This document shows, one piece after another, positions 35,343-45,000 of a DNA stretch of 47,927 bases. Position numbers and translations under genes: made by a program. The stretch comes from an uncultured Bacteroides sp. GTDB lineage: Bacteria > Bacteroidota > Bacteroidia > Bacteroidales > Bacteroidaceae. Position 1 is the stretch's first letter. Every line of letters begins with the position of its first letter. Where the stretch lies: assembly GCA_900546355.1 (NCBI GenBank), contig URCM01000011.1, positions 1 to 47,927 of the forward strand. The letters run 5' to 3'. The notes under the pieces are model-generated. The model was given only the letters and a program-made list of their open reading frames with translations. It was not told the origin of the DNA and did no database searches.

Positions 35343-35372
35343 TGAAATAAGATGGGTTGAGCCTTCTATTTC

Positions 35373-35420
35373 CCGATAGGAAAAGCGGCGGTGTTTCGCC
35401 GGTTTTCCTATCGGCTTTTT
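35373..35420 (+). terminator. Intrinsic terminator after the GH35 gene
   Basis: CCGATAGGAAAAGCGGCG (35373-35390) pairs with 35397-35414 over 18 bp with one mismatch and a 6-base loop, followed by C and TTTTT (35416-35420). The rest of the gap to 35619 holds only the next promoter. Confidence 0.88.
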
Positions 35421-35534
35421 ATTTTATGATGGCTTTTTAGCCTTTAATTATTTGGTTTTGTAATATCGGAAAGGAGAAAAAACGGAAAAATGCCTTTTTT
35501 TTGTGTTAAAGATAAAAAAAAAGATACTTTTCGT

Positions 35535-35564
35535 TTTGCCTTGTTTATTTAATTACTAATTTTG
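35535..35564 (+). promoter_or_regulatory. Bacteroides-type promoter for the glycogen operon
   Basis: TTTG at 35535-35538 and TAATTTTG at 35557-35564 are separated by 18 bp. The leader to the ATG at 35619 is about 48 bases. Confidence 0.65.
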
Positions 35565-35618
35565 AGGTGCTAATGAAATAACATTTTTTATAGAATTAAT
35601 AACCTTAATATAACGGCT

Positions 35619-37562
35619 ATGAGTTATTTACGATTTGACAAGACGCTGATGACCAATTTGGAAGAATCGCTGATGCGTGAAGTTCTTCGGACGAATCGGT
35701 CTGGCGCATACCACTGTTCGACCATAGTGGATTGTAACACTCGCAAATACCATGGTTTGTTAGTCATTCCGGTTCCTGAACTGGATGATGAGAACCATGT
35801 ATTGCTATCTTCGCTCGATGAAACGGTTATCCAGCATGGGGCAGAGTTTAATTTGGGTCTTCATAAATATCATGGAGACAATTTCAGTCCGCGGGGGCAT
35901 AAATATATCCGCGAGTTTGAATGTGAGAAAGTGCCTACTACCATTTACCGGGTAGGCGGGGTAGTGCTGAAAAAGGAAAAGTTGTTCGTTCATCATGAAA
36001 ACCGTATCCTGATTCGCTACACATTGTTGGAAGCTCATTCTACCACGACGCTTCGTTTGCGTCCGTTCCTTGCTTTCCGCAGTGTACGCCAGTATACGCA
36101 TGAGAATGCCCAGGCAAGCCGTCGTTATGACGAGGTGAAAAACGGAATCAAGACTTGTATGTATCCGGGTTATCCCGAACTTTTCATGCAGACCAACTGC
36201 CCGAACGAATTCCATTTCCAACCCGACTGGTATCGGGGAATCGAATATCCGAAAGAACAAGAGCGCGGATACGATTTCAATGAAGACTTGTACGTACCGG
36301 GCTATTTCGAGATGGAAATAACGAAAGGCCAACCGATTGTCTTTTCTGGAGGTATTTCGGAAATTGAAACGGAAGACCTGAACCAATTGTTCTCCCAAGA
36401 AGCCGACCGCCGTACACCGAGAGACAACTTCAAACACTGTTTGATTAACGCTGCTCATCAGTTTTTGAATAAACAAGGTGATGAATCTTACATCCTGGCG
36501 GGTTATCCGTGGTTTAAGTGCCGTGCGCGTGATATGTTTATTTCGTTGCCGGGCTTGATGCTTGCGGTGAATGAAGTCGAAAAATTCGAAACCGTGATGA
36601 ATACGGCTACAAAAGCGATATACGACTTCATGAAAGGAGAGCCTTCTACGCTGAAAGTATACGAAATGGAGCATCCCGATGTCTTGTTATGGGCCGTGTG
36701 GACCATTCAGCAATATGCGAAGATGGTGTCGCGCGACGGAGCACGTGCCAAGTATGGAACGTTGCTGAAAGACATCATGACGTATCTGACGGAAGGAAAG
36801 CATCCGAACCTGAAAGTGTGTGACAATGGCTTGATACATTCCGAAGGCAGAGACAAGGCTATTACGTGGATGAATGCTACAACTAACGGACGTCCGGTAA
36901 CTCCGCGTACAGGATTTATCGTAGAGTTTAATACCTTGTGGTATAATGCACTGATGTTTGTAGGCGAACTGTTGCGTGAAGACGGCGATAATGAGTTTGC
37001 CGATCGGTTGACACAATTGGCGGAAAAGGCAGGCAAGGCGTTTGTTGATACGTTCCTGAATGAATACGGCTATCTGCTCGATTATGTGGATGGTGACATG
37101 ATGGACTGGAGCGTACGTCCGAATATGATTTTTGCCGCCGCATTCGACTATTCTCCACTGAATGCCAAACAGAAGAAAGGTGTAGTCGATATCGTGACCA
37201 AGGAATTGCTTACGCCCAAAGGCTTGCGTTCGCTCAGTCCGAAGAGTGGAGGATACAATCCTTATTATGCAGGTCCGCAAGTGCAACGTGATTATGCTTA
37301 CCATCAGGGGACAGCATGGCCGTGGCTGGAAGGATTCTATCTGGAAGCCTATTTGCGGATTTATAAACGCAGTGCCATTTCATTCGTTGAACGCCAGATG
37401 ATCAGCTATGAATACGAGATGACCCAACATTGCGTAGGTTCTATTCCGGAATTGTTCGACGGAAACCCGCCGTTCAGAGGCAGAGGAGCTATTTCTTTCG
37501 CAATGAATGTGGCACAAATTTTGAGAACTTTAAATCTGTTAGAAAAATATGATAATCAGTAA
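35619..37562 (+). CDS. Glycogen debranching enzyme (GH133-type amylo-alpha-1,6-glucosidase)
   Basis: A 647-residue cytoplasmic enzyme hydrolysing alpha-1,6 branch points left in limit dextrin. The N-terminal domain carries TNRSGAYHCSTIVDCNTRKYHGLLV, the bacterial GDE_N signature (split here: NTRKYHGLLV is the core). The C-terminal (alpha/alpha)6 domain carries LAGYPWFKCRARDMFISLPGL, TWMNATTNGRPVTPRTGFIVEFN and YAYHQGTAWPWLEGFY. Some relatives have WMD where this has WMN; I recall N in Bacteroidetes members. It is the first of three tightly spaced glycogen genes; the next begins 15 bp later. Confidence 0.92.
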   Translation: MSYLRFDKTLMTNLEESLMREVLRTNRSGAYHCSTIVDCNTRKYHGLLVIPVPELDDENHVLLSSLDETVIQHGAEFNLGLHKYHGDNFSPRGHKYIREFECEKVPTTIYRVGGVVLKKEKLFVHHENRILIRYTLLEAHSTTTLRLRPFLAFRSVRQYTHENAQASRRYDEVKNGIKTCMYPGYPELFMQTNCPNEFHFQPDWYRGIEYPKEQERGYDFNEDLYVPGYFEMEITKGQPIVFSGGISEIETEDLNQLFSQEADRRTPRDNFKHCLINAAHQFLNKQGDESYILAGYPWFKCRARDMFISLPGLMLAVNEVEKFETVMNTATKAIYDFMKGEPSTLKVYEMEHPDVLLWAVWTIQQYAKMVSRDGARAKYGTLLKDIMTYLTEGKHPNLKVCDNGLIHSEGRDKAITWMNATTNGRPVTPRTGFIVEFNTLWYNALMFVGELLREDGDNEFADRLTQLAEKAGKAFVDTFLNEYGYLLDYVDGDMMDWSVRPNMIFAAAFDYSPLNAKQKKGVVDIVTKELLTPKGLRSLSPKSGGYNPYYAGPQVQRDYAYHQGTAWPWLEGFYLEAYLRIYKRSAISFVERQMISYEYEMTQHCVGSIPELFDGNPPFRGRGAISFAMNVAQILRTLNLLEKYDNQ

Positions 37563-37577
37563 AAAGGAGGAAATACT

Positions 37578-38849
37578 ATGAAAGTTTTAATGTTTGGATG
37601 GGAATTTCCTCCTCATATCTTGGGAGGTTTAGGTACGGCCAGTTACGGGCTTACCAAGGGTTTAGCGCAACAAGAGGATATGCAGATTACATTCTGCATC
37701 CCTAAACCATGGGGAGACGAAGACCAAAGCTTCTTGAAAATCATTGGTATGAACAGTGTGCCTATCGTGTGGCGTGATGTGCAGTGGGATTACGTGAAGA
37801 GCCGTGTGGGCGGCTATATGGATCCGCAGCTGTATTATGATTTGCGCGACCACATTTATGCCGATTTCAATTATATGCATACCAACGATTTGGGATGTCT
37901 GGAATTTTCCGGACGTTATCCGGATAACCTGCACGAGGAAATCAACAATTATTCCATTGTAGCAGGCGTCGTTGCACGTCAACAAGAGTTTGATATCATC
38001 CACTCGCATGACTGGCTGACTTATCCGGCAGGCATCCATGCGAAACAAGTATCGGGTAAGCCATTGGTTATCCATGTGCATGCTACTGATTTCGACCGTA
38101 GCCGTGGTAATGTGAATCCTACGGTTTATTCTATCGAGAAGAACGGTATGGACCATGCCGATTGCATCATGTGTGTGAGCGAACTGACACGACAGACGGT
38201 TATTCATAAATACTACCAAGATCCTCGCAAGGTCTTTACGATGCACAATGCGGTATCTCCGTTGTCGAAAGAGATTCAGGAAATAGTTCCGCGCAAAAAT
38301 CCGAAAGAGAAAATCGTTACTTTCCTGGGACGTATCACGATGCAGAAGGGGCCTGAATACTTTGTAGAAGCGGCCGCAATGGTTTTGAAACGTGCACGCA
38401 ATGTACGATTTGTTATGGCAGGAAGTGGCGATATGATGAATGCCATGATTCGCCTGGCTGCCGAAAGAGGTATTGCCGACCGTTTCCATTTCCCGGGATT
38501 CATGAGAGGAAAACAAGTGTACGAAGTGTTGAAGTCGAGCGATGTTTACATCATGCCTTCCGTTTCCGAGCCGTTTGGTATCTCTCCGCTTGAAGCTATG
38601 CAGTGTAGTGTGCCTACAATTATCTCCAAGCAGTCGGGGTGCGCCGAGATTCTGAGTAAATGTATCAAAATCGACTACTGGGACATCCATGCGATGGCGG
38701 ATGCTATTCATGCCATTTGTACGTATCCTTCTTTGTACGAATACTTGCGCGATGAGGGCAAGAAAGAGGTAGACGGTATCGTATGGGAGAAAGTCGGTGT
38801 GAAAATCCGCAATTTATACGAACAGACTTTAAAAAATTATGGTAAATAA
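37578..38849 (+). CDS. GT4-family glycosyltransferase, glycogen synthase type
   Basis: A 423-residue cytoplasmic GT-B glycosyltransferase. The N-terminus GWEFPPHILGGLGTASYGLTKGL holds the G-G-L-G donor/acceptor loop of starch/glycogen synthases. The C-terminal half has FLGRITMQKGPEYFVEAA and the E-x7-E motif SEPFGISPLEA (Glu331 and Glu339). Probably adds glucose from UDP- or ADP-glucose to glycogen; the synthesis role rests on its place between a debranching enzyme and a GH57 amylase. The start is preceded by AAAAGGAGG, another strong Shine-Dalgarno site. Confidence 0.9.
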   Translation: MKVLMFGWEFPPHILGGLGTASYGLTKGLAQQEDMQITFCIPKPWGDEDQSFLKIIGMNSVPIVWRDVQWDYVKSRVGGYMDPQLYYDLRDHIYADFNYMHTNDLGCLEFSGRYPDNLHEEINNYSIVAGVVARQQEFDIIHSHDWLTYPAGIHAKQVSGKPLVIHVHATDFDRSRGNVNPTVYSIEKNGMDHADCIMCVSELTRQTVIHKYYQDPRKVFTMHNAVSPLSKEIQEIVPRKNPKEKIVTFLGRITMQKGPEYFVEAAAMVLKRARNVRFVMAGSGDMMNAMIRLAAERGIADRFHFPGFMRGKQVYEVLKSSDVYIMPSVSEPFGISPLEAMQCSVPTIISKQSGCAEILSKCIKIDYWDIHAMADAIHAICTYPSLYEYLRDEGKKEVDGIVWEKVGVKIRNLYEQTLKNYGK

Positions 38850-38870
38850 CACATTATACTTTAAATTGAT

Positions 38871-40241
38871 ATGAAAACAATCTGTCTTTACTTTGAAATA
38901 CATCAAATCATCCATCTAAAGCGTTACCGTTTCTTCGAAATCGGTACCGATCATTACTATTATGATGATTATGCCAACGAGCAAGGCATCAACGATGTTG
39001 CCGAACGTTCGTATATTCCGGCATTGACTACGTTGATTGAAATGGCTAAGAACAACGAAGGTGCGTTCAAGGTTGGTATCTCTATTTCGGGTGTGGCTCT
39101 TGAGCAGCTGGAAATCCATGCGCCTGCCGTCATCGAACTGTTGCAGGAACTGAACGCTACTGGTTGCTGCGAATTTATCTGCGAACCTTATTCTCACGGT
39201 TTGTCTGCATTGGCAAACGAAGAATGCTTCCGTGAAGAAGTAGAAGTGATGCGGAAGAAAATCAAGGATTATTTTGGTCAGGACCCGAAAGTATTCCGCA
39301 ACTCCAGCTTGATTTACGATAATGAAATAGGTGGTATCGTAGCCAGCATGGGATTCAAAGGTCAATTGATAGAAGGTGCTAAGCACGTGCTGGGATGGAA
39401 GAGCCCGCACTATCTGTATCATTGCGCCGAGAACCCGAACCTGAAACTGTTGATGCGCGACTTCAAGTTGTCGGATGATATCAGTTTGCGTTTCTCTAAT
39501 TCGGAGTGGAGCGAATATCCGTTGTTTGCTGATACCTATATGGATTGGATTGCCGCTTTGCCCGAAAACGAGCAAGTCATCAACATCTTTATGGAATTGT
39601 CGGCTCTTGGCATCGCTCAACCGTTGTCTTCCAATATCCTTGAGTTCCTGAAAGCACTGCCGGCTTGCGCTAAGCAGAGAGGCATTACTTTCTCTACTCC
39701 GACCGAAATCGTTACGAAACTGAAATCTGTCGATATGATGGATGTGGCTTATCCGATGTCGTGGTCTGATGAAGAAAGAGACATCAGCCCGTGGCTGGGT
39801 AACGTGATGCAGCGCGAAGCGTTCAACAAACTGTACAGTGTGGCAGAACGGGTTCACCTTTGCACTGACCGCCGCATCAAGCAAGACTGGTATTACCTGC
39901 AAGCAAGCAACAACTTCCGTTTCATGACGACCAAGGATACGGGTGTAGGCTTGAACCGTGGCATCTATGATTCGCCTTACGATGCGTTTACGAACTATAT
40001 GAACATCTTGGGAGACTTCCTGGCACGTGTCAATGCTTTGTATCCTGCCGACATGGACAATGAAGAATTAGGTTCGTTGTTGACTACCATTAAGAATCAG
40101 GGTGAAGAACTTGTCCAGTTGAATGATGAGGTAGCTAAACTTCAGGCGGAATTGAAGAAAGCGGAAGGCAAGAAGCCGGCAGCTAAGAAGACGACAACTG
40201 CTTCGGCTAAGAAAACCGCAACCGCTAAGAAAGAAAAGTAA
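38871..40241 (+). CDS. GH57-family alpha-amylase/4-alpha-glucanotransferase-like protein with Lys/Ala-rich tail
   Basis: A 456-residue cytoplasmic protein. GH57 features: the N-terminal strand ICLYFEIHQIIHLKRYRF (E-I-H in place of the more common H-x-H), CEFICEPYSHGLSAL with Glu105 as a candidate nucleophile, and the helical C-terminal half. The last ~30 residues (from KKAEGKK on) consist almost wholly of K, A and T, preceded by a coiled coil (TTIKNQGEELVQLNDEVAKLQ). This tail is unusual for an amylase and could bind acidic polymers or dock to a partner. It is the third gene of the glycogen operon, 21 bp after the GT4 gene. Confidence 0.88.
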   Translation: MKTICLYFEIHQIIHLKRYRFFEIGTDHYYYDDYANEQGINDVAERSYIPALTTLIEMAKNNEGAFKVGISISGVALEQLEIHAPAVIELLQELNATGCCEFICEPYSHGLSALANEECFREEVEVMRKKIKDYFGQDPKVFRNSSLIYDNEIGGIVASMGFKGQLIEGAKHVLGWKSPHYLYHCAENPNLKLLMRDFKLSDDISLRFSNSEWSEYPLFADTYMDWIAALPENEQVINIFMELSALGIAQPLSSNILEFLKALPACAKQRGITFSTPTEIVTKLKSVDMMDVAYPMSWSDEERDISPWLGNVMQREAFNKLYSVAERVHLCTDRRIKQDWYYLQASNNFRFMTTKDTGVGLNRGIYDSPYDAFTNYMNILGDFLARVNALYPADMDNEELGSLLTTIKNQGEELVQLNDEVAKLQAELKKAEGKKPAAKKTTTASAKKTATAKKEK

Positions 40242-40265
40242 TCTTTTTCCGTAATATACGTTTGG

Positions 40266-40302
40266 ACGCCCGGCTTTACGTTGATAATGTAAGGTCGGGC
40301 GT
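40266..40302 (+). terminator. Hairpin terminator of the glycogen operon
   Basis: ACGCCCGGCTTTAC (40266-40279) pairs with GTAAGGTCGGGCGT (40289-40302) over 14 bp including two G-U pairs, with a 9-base loop, then ATTCTTA. The MITE at 40310 begins just beyond it. Confidence 0.75.
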
Positions 40303-40309
40303 ATTCTTA

Positions 40310-40500
40310 GAAACTGTTTTGAATTTATCGTGCGATGCTTTGGGATGAGTTTTTGAGGCATTTCCGCGTCTGTGATGAGGAAGATAGCGGGCTATCTGAC
40401 GAAGAACAGAAGCGGAAAGGACCAAAAAACCGCCCAAAGCACACACGAAAATGAATACATCAAGACAAGAAAAATTTTTGTAGAAATTCAAAACAGTTTC
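40310..40500. mobile_element. Foldback MITE, copy 2 (191 bp), intergenic
   Basis: The 17-bp terminal inverted repeats GAAACTGTTTTGAATTT are perfect (40310-40326 and 40484-40500) and flanked by TTA at 40307-40309 and 40501-40503. The interior arms TTTCCGCGTCTGT (40361-40373) and ACAGAAGCGGAAA (40406-40418) fold back. Relative to copy 1, C40364 with G40415 replaces a T-A pair, a compensatory change. Copy 1 has lost or gained one base. No transposase is encoded. Confidence 0.88.
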
Positions 40501-40550
40501 TTAGGGTAAGGAACAAGTGTATGCCTTTTTATGCAATAGCACTTCATCGA

Positions 40551-40616
40551 GCCATGCAGTATATATCCATCGGCGGTTGCAGTATATATCCAACTGCCGA
40601 TGCAGTATATATTACT
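40551..40616. repeat. Palindromic repeat array with 23-bp period, copy B
   Basis: Three units GCAGTATATATCC / GCAGTATATATCC / GCAGTATATATT have their GTATATAT cores starting at 40559, 40582 and 40605, exactly 23 bp apart. The 10-base spacers ATCGGCGGTT and AACTGCCGAT are complementary to each other with one wobble. Same family as 98-178. Between 40242 and 40667 there is no gene: only the terminator, the MITE and this array. Confidence 0.75.
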
Positions 40617-40667
40617 TTTTCATACGTACAATCCGTACATGCATGAGCTTGTCTTTTTGATTTGTGT

Positions 40668-41570
40668 TTACTTGCAACAGCAGGTATCTTCACAATGGCT
40701 TCCGGGAGTTTCACACTCTACGGTGCTGTGGTGGATACCGTGTTCGCGCAATTCTTCTTTTACGGCGTGTTTCACTTCTTCCATTTGTGACAAGTCTTTT
40801 AATACGATGTGGATGGTGGCGGCATTTTCTGTAGTGCTCATTGCCCATACATGAAAATGATGGAAGCTTTCTACACCGGGCACTTGGGCGATGTGTTTTC
40901 CTGCTTCTTGCATATCAATGCCTTCGGGCACAGCGTCTAAGGAAAGGAAAAGGCTTTCTTTTAATAACTTCCAAGTAGAGGCAAGAATCAAAAGAGCGAT
41001 GACTAAACTGATGAATGTATCAATCAGCACGAATCCGGTCAGCATGATGATGATGCCGGATATGACCACGCCTACCGAAACCAAGGTGTCCATTGCCATG
41101 TGGAGAAAGGCACCCCGCACGTTCAAGTCGTGCTTCTGGTTTTTCATCAGCAGCCATGCCGTTACACCGTTTACGAGGATACCGATACCGGCCGTCCATG
41201 ATACGGCGGCTCCGGATACTTGTTCGGGCTGCTTTAATTTGTAAATGCTTTCGATGATGATGGCCCCTACGGCAATCAGTAAGATGATGGCATTAAGTAA
41301 GGATACCAATACTGTGCTTTTCTTGTAGCCATAAGTGAAATGTTCGGTGCTGCGGTGTTTCGACATGCGGAAGGCGAAAAGCGAAAGTAGCAGGCTGAAT
41401 ACATCGCTTAGGTTATGGCCCGCATCGGATAGCAGCCCTAATGAGTTGAAAATAAAACCGGCTCCTGCTTCGATGATGACGAAAAGCAGGTTGATGATAA
41501 TGCATACGATGAATATCGAATTGAGCGATGTCAGCGTATGGTTGTGTTCGTGTACATGTGAATGTGACAT
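40668..41570 (-). CDS. Cation diffusion facilitator (CzcD/ZitB-type metal exporter)
   Basis: A 300-residue inner-membrane antiporter exporting Zn2+ or similar cations. It has a His-rich N-terminus (HSHVHEHNH), six predicted membrane segments, and the paired metal sites SDAGHNLSD (His52, Asp56) and HMAMDTLVS in segments 2 and 5. A ferredoxin-like cytoplasmic domain follows (FHHFHVWAMSTTENAATIH). The C-terminus ends in a Cys cluster (HCEDTCCCK), an extra metal ligand set. The start at 41570 is preferred to one at 41597, because the latter lies inside the -7 box (41595-41602) and would add nine residues before the His-rich stretch. Confidence 0.93.
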   Translation of the reverse strand: MSHSHVHEHNHTLTSLNSIFIVCIIINLLFVIIEAGAGFIFNSLGLLSDAGHNLSDVFSLLLSLFAFRMSKHRSTEHFTYGYKKSTVLVSLLNAIILLIAVGAIIIESIYKLKQPEQVSGAAVSWTAGIGILVNGVTAWLLMKNQKHDLNVRGAFLHMAMDTLVSVGVVISGIIIMLTGFVLIDTFISLVIALLILASTWKLLKESLFLSLDAVPEGIDMQEAGKHIAQVPGVESFHHFHVWAMSTTENAATIHIVLKDLSQMEEVKHAVKEELREHGIHHSTVECETPGSHCEDTCCCK

Positions 41571-41594
41571 AATCGTTTGCTTTTTTGTTTGCTG

Positions 41595-41625
41595 CAAAGG
41601 TATGTCGAATCTTTAGTATGACCAA
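41595..41625 (-). promoter_or_regulatory. Bacteroides-type promoter that fixes the CDF start
   Basis: On the minus strand TTGG (41622-41625) and TACCTTTG (41595-41602) are 19 bp apart. Transcription would begin near 41588, ruling out the upstream ATG at 41597 and supporting the one at 41570. Confidence 0.7.
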
Positions 41626-41789
41626 CATTCGGAAGTGCTGATTGGGTTTTTGAGGGACGTGTTTGCAACTTGGTTGCAATAGAATCGTCCGGAAAGTATT
41701 AAATAAAGCAAAAAAGCGAGAAGGAACTGCTATACATTGAGGTATTTGTATTTACTTTGAAAATGTTTAAGGTCAAAATAGAAAAAGCT

Positions 41790-41966
41790 ATGAACGAATT
41801 AATTGCAAAAATCAAGGAATTAAACGAAGCTTTAATTGCTGATGCCGAATTGCAGGCTGCGAAAGGAAACAAAGCTGCCGGTACGCGTGCCCGCAAAGTT
41901 TCTTTGGAGTTGGAAAAAGTATTGAAAGAATTCAGAAGGGTTTCGTTAGAAGAATCGAAAAAATAA
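41790..41966 (+). CDS. Histone H1-like small basic protein
   Basis: A 58-residue protein. The C-terminal half reads GNKAAGTRARKVSLELEK followed by LKEFRRVSLEESKK, the pattern of the Bacteroidales histone H1-like (Hc1-type) nucleoid proteins. The N-terminal half is a short amphipathic helix. It probably binds DNA nonspecifically. The ATG at 41790 is preferred; an in-frame ATG at 41763 or TTG at 41757 would add up to 11 residues atypical for the family and lie very close to a TACTTTG-like -7 box at about 41753-41759. Single gene, followed by a good terminator. Confidence 0.8.
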   Translation: MNELIAKIKELNEALIADAELQAAKGNKAAGTRARKVSLELEKVLKEFRRVSLEESKK

Positions 41967-41987
41967 TAATTCTTTCGCTTGAAGTTA

Positions 41988-42035
41988 AGAGGTTGTATCA
42001 TTCGGTTGTTTTGCCTGATGGTATGGCCTCTTTTT
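41988..42035 (+). terminator. Intrinsic terminator after the histone-like gene
   Basis: AGAGGTTGTATCATTCGG (41988-42005) pairs with 42014-42031 over about 18 positions, including several G-U pairs and one or two mismatches, with loop TTGTTTTG and then TTTT. Confidence 0.8.
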
Positions 42036-42057
42036 CATTGCATGAAGAGGTAAGGTT

Positions 42058-45000
42058 ATGCGGATATTACGGTATGCAGGATGGTTGATGGTATGGCTTT
42101 TGCTGGGTGGTTCGGGCTGTGGCAGAAAGATAGGGCAGACGGAGTCTTATCTGCGAGCGGACTCACTGAACCAGGTGGCGTATGCCTTGCGTTACAGCAA
42201 TCTGGCAACTTCTGCCCAGGCGGCGCATGAAGCGTTCCGCTTGGCTGCGGGTAATTCAGAGCTTCGTGCCGAAGCGTTGAATAATGAAGCCTTTTGTGCA
42301 TTCATGCGGATGGATTTTGAGCGTGCGTCGAAACTATACCGTTTGGCATTGGGCGGAAGCGATAATGAAATAGAGTCGCTGATAGCTGATGTGGGGATGA
42401 TGAAGATTTGCCAGCGCACGGCGATGAACAAAGAGTTTTACGATTATCGTAATAGTGCGCTCCGCCGCATGAAACGTATCCGTGAAGACGAAAAGCAGGT
42501 AACAGACAAACATCTTAAGTGCCGTTTGAATTACGCGGTTTCGGAGTTTTATATCGTTTCGGGTATTTATTTTTATTACCTCCAGCAACAAGAGGAATCC
42601 TTGCGGTCTATTGATTCGGTCGATGTGGATGCAATTCGGGGGGATACGGCTCAATGGTTGTATTATATGTATATGCGTGGTTCGGGAGGAATGTATAAGG
42701 CTTCTACACGCGAAAAGTTGCTCGCCGGCGAGTTGAGGTATCTGGCCAATTGCTTGATGGCGAGCAGGGCGGGAGGCTACGTTTATTTTGAAGCGAACGC
42801 TTTACAGGCTTTGGCAGAATTGTTGAACTTCCGGAGTAACAGGGAAATTCTTTCCCGTACCCAGGCAGGCACATTGCGGCTTATCAATGATGAAGGCTTG
42901 CCACTTGATAGTCTTCCGCTTTCGTATGCACGCCGGGCGTTGGTTTTATTCAAACAATATGGTGATTGGTATCAGATATCGGGTACTTACCGCACCTTGG
43001 CTACCTATTATAATTATATGGGATGTCCGGAGAAGGCGTTGCCTAATTTGGATACCGCTTTGCATTATGTCAACTTGCATCATGAAAAATATTATCATTG
43101 CACCGATACGGCAGACCGGTTGCGGACGTATGTCCCGTCTGGCGGGCGGTCTGTTGAATTGAGATGGATAGCCGATGAAGGCATCAAGACGGTGCCTGAA
43201 TGGATACTTCGTTTACGCGAGCAGTTGAGCCGCACTTATTCGGCGATGGGGATGAAACAAGAGTCGGACTACAACCGCAATATTTATTTGGACTTGTTGG
43301 ACTATACCCGCCAGGACAAGTTATTGGAGAGCCGTTATGCCGCTTTGGAAAACGAATCGAAACAACTCAACGCTTTGTTGTTTTTGGTGTTGTTGGGGAT
43401 AGGCATACTGATTGTATTGTTTGTGATTCTCAACCGGCGGTGGAAGAAGCGCAACCGTCAATATGTATCGGTTTTGAAGCAGGTTTTCGAATTGTGCCGG
43501 AAAATCATTTCGGCTGTTCCGGCTTCGGCACAAGATATGGAAACGGTGGTTGATGCGGTGCAGCAGACGGTGAAGGAAGATTTTCTCCGTATCTTTGGGG
43601 CTGTGGACATGCAGATTTGCCTGAGGGATGAGGAAAGCGATTCATTGCCTGTCTCTTTGCCTTTCCCGCTTCCTGCGCAAACTTCCGCTTTCCGTGCCGA
43701 TTTGGTTTCTCTGGAAAGCGAAGAGGTGATAGGTTGTGTATGGCTGGCTTTGAAGAAGCCATTGCCGAAAGAAGGGAAGGCCTTGTTGCAATTGGTTTCA
43801 CCTTATTTGGCATGGACGCTTGTGAACGGTGCCAATTTGGTGTCGCTTGATGACGAGCGCCGCAGGGTAGAGAAGGAACAGCATATCCATCGGTTGCATT
43901 GGGCGGAAAACAAAAAAGAAAATACGGTGAAGAAGGCTTGCCTGTCTATTGTGACCGGCATTTTGCCTTACATCGACCGCATCGTGAACGAAGTGCGCAA
44001 GTTGGAATCGGCTCCTTACGCCCGTCAGGAATCAGTAAAGAAAGGGAAGTATGCATACATTGACGAACTGATAACCCGTATCAACGAATATAATGATATC
44101 ATCGCTCTTTGGATTAAGATGCGCCAAGGAGTAGTCAGCTTGAATATCGAGAATTTTTCCTTGAATGATTTGTTTGAAATGGTAGGCAAGGGGAGGCGTT
44201 CGTTTGAAATGAAGCGGCAAACATTGACGGTGTTGCCTACGGAGGCTATAGTGAAAGCCGACCGTGCGCTTACTTTGTTCATGATAAATACTTTAGCGGA
44301 AAACGCGCGCAAGTATACTCCTGAAGGAGGACGGATAGAACTGAAGGCCGAAGAGGCCGACCGCTATGTGGAGATATCGGTGACCGATAATGGCAAGGGA
44401 ATTTCCCAGGAGGATGTGCGTCGCATATTGGGTGAGAAGGTTTATGATTCGGGTAGCATCGGACTGGATACGGCGGACGATGTACAGGCATTGCGCCGCC
44501 AGAAAGGGCATGGGTTCGGTTTGATGAATTGCAAGGGTATTATTGAGAAATACCGGAAGACCAATGCCGTGTTTGATGTATGCCGTTTCGATATCGAGAG
44601 TGTCCCCGGCAAAGGGAGCCGCTTCTATTTCCGTTTGCCTAAAGGGGTGAAACGCGCTTTGTGTTTGCTGGGCATCCTGTTGTTGATAGGAGGTGGCAGT
44701 GGTTGTACGCAACGGCATTCGGGTCAAGCTGCCCTTCCTTTGCAGACATCTTCTTACGATAGTTTGTTGGCGATAGCGAACGATTACGCTAATTGGGCGT
44801 ACGAATACAATGTGGAGGGATATTATGCCGACGCGTTGCTGTATGCCGATAGTGCGCTTTACTATCTTAACGCCCATTATCTTCGTTATTCGGGCTATGA
44901 TGCTCCGTTGTTGCAATTGGTCCGCGATGATAGCGAAATGGCAGAGCAGGACTGGCTTGCGAAGTCATTTGATACCGATTATTATATTTTGCTGGATGTG

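Noticed and set aside
40276..40491. 71-codon minus-strand frame across MITE copy 2
   Set aside because: It spans the terminator and the MITE and corresponds to no known protein.
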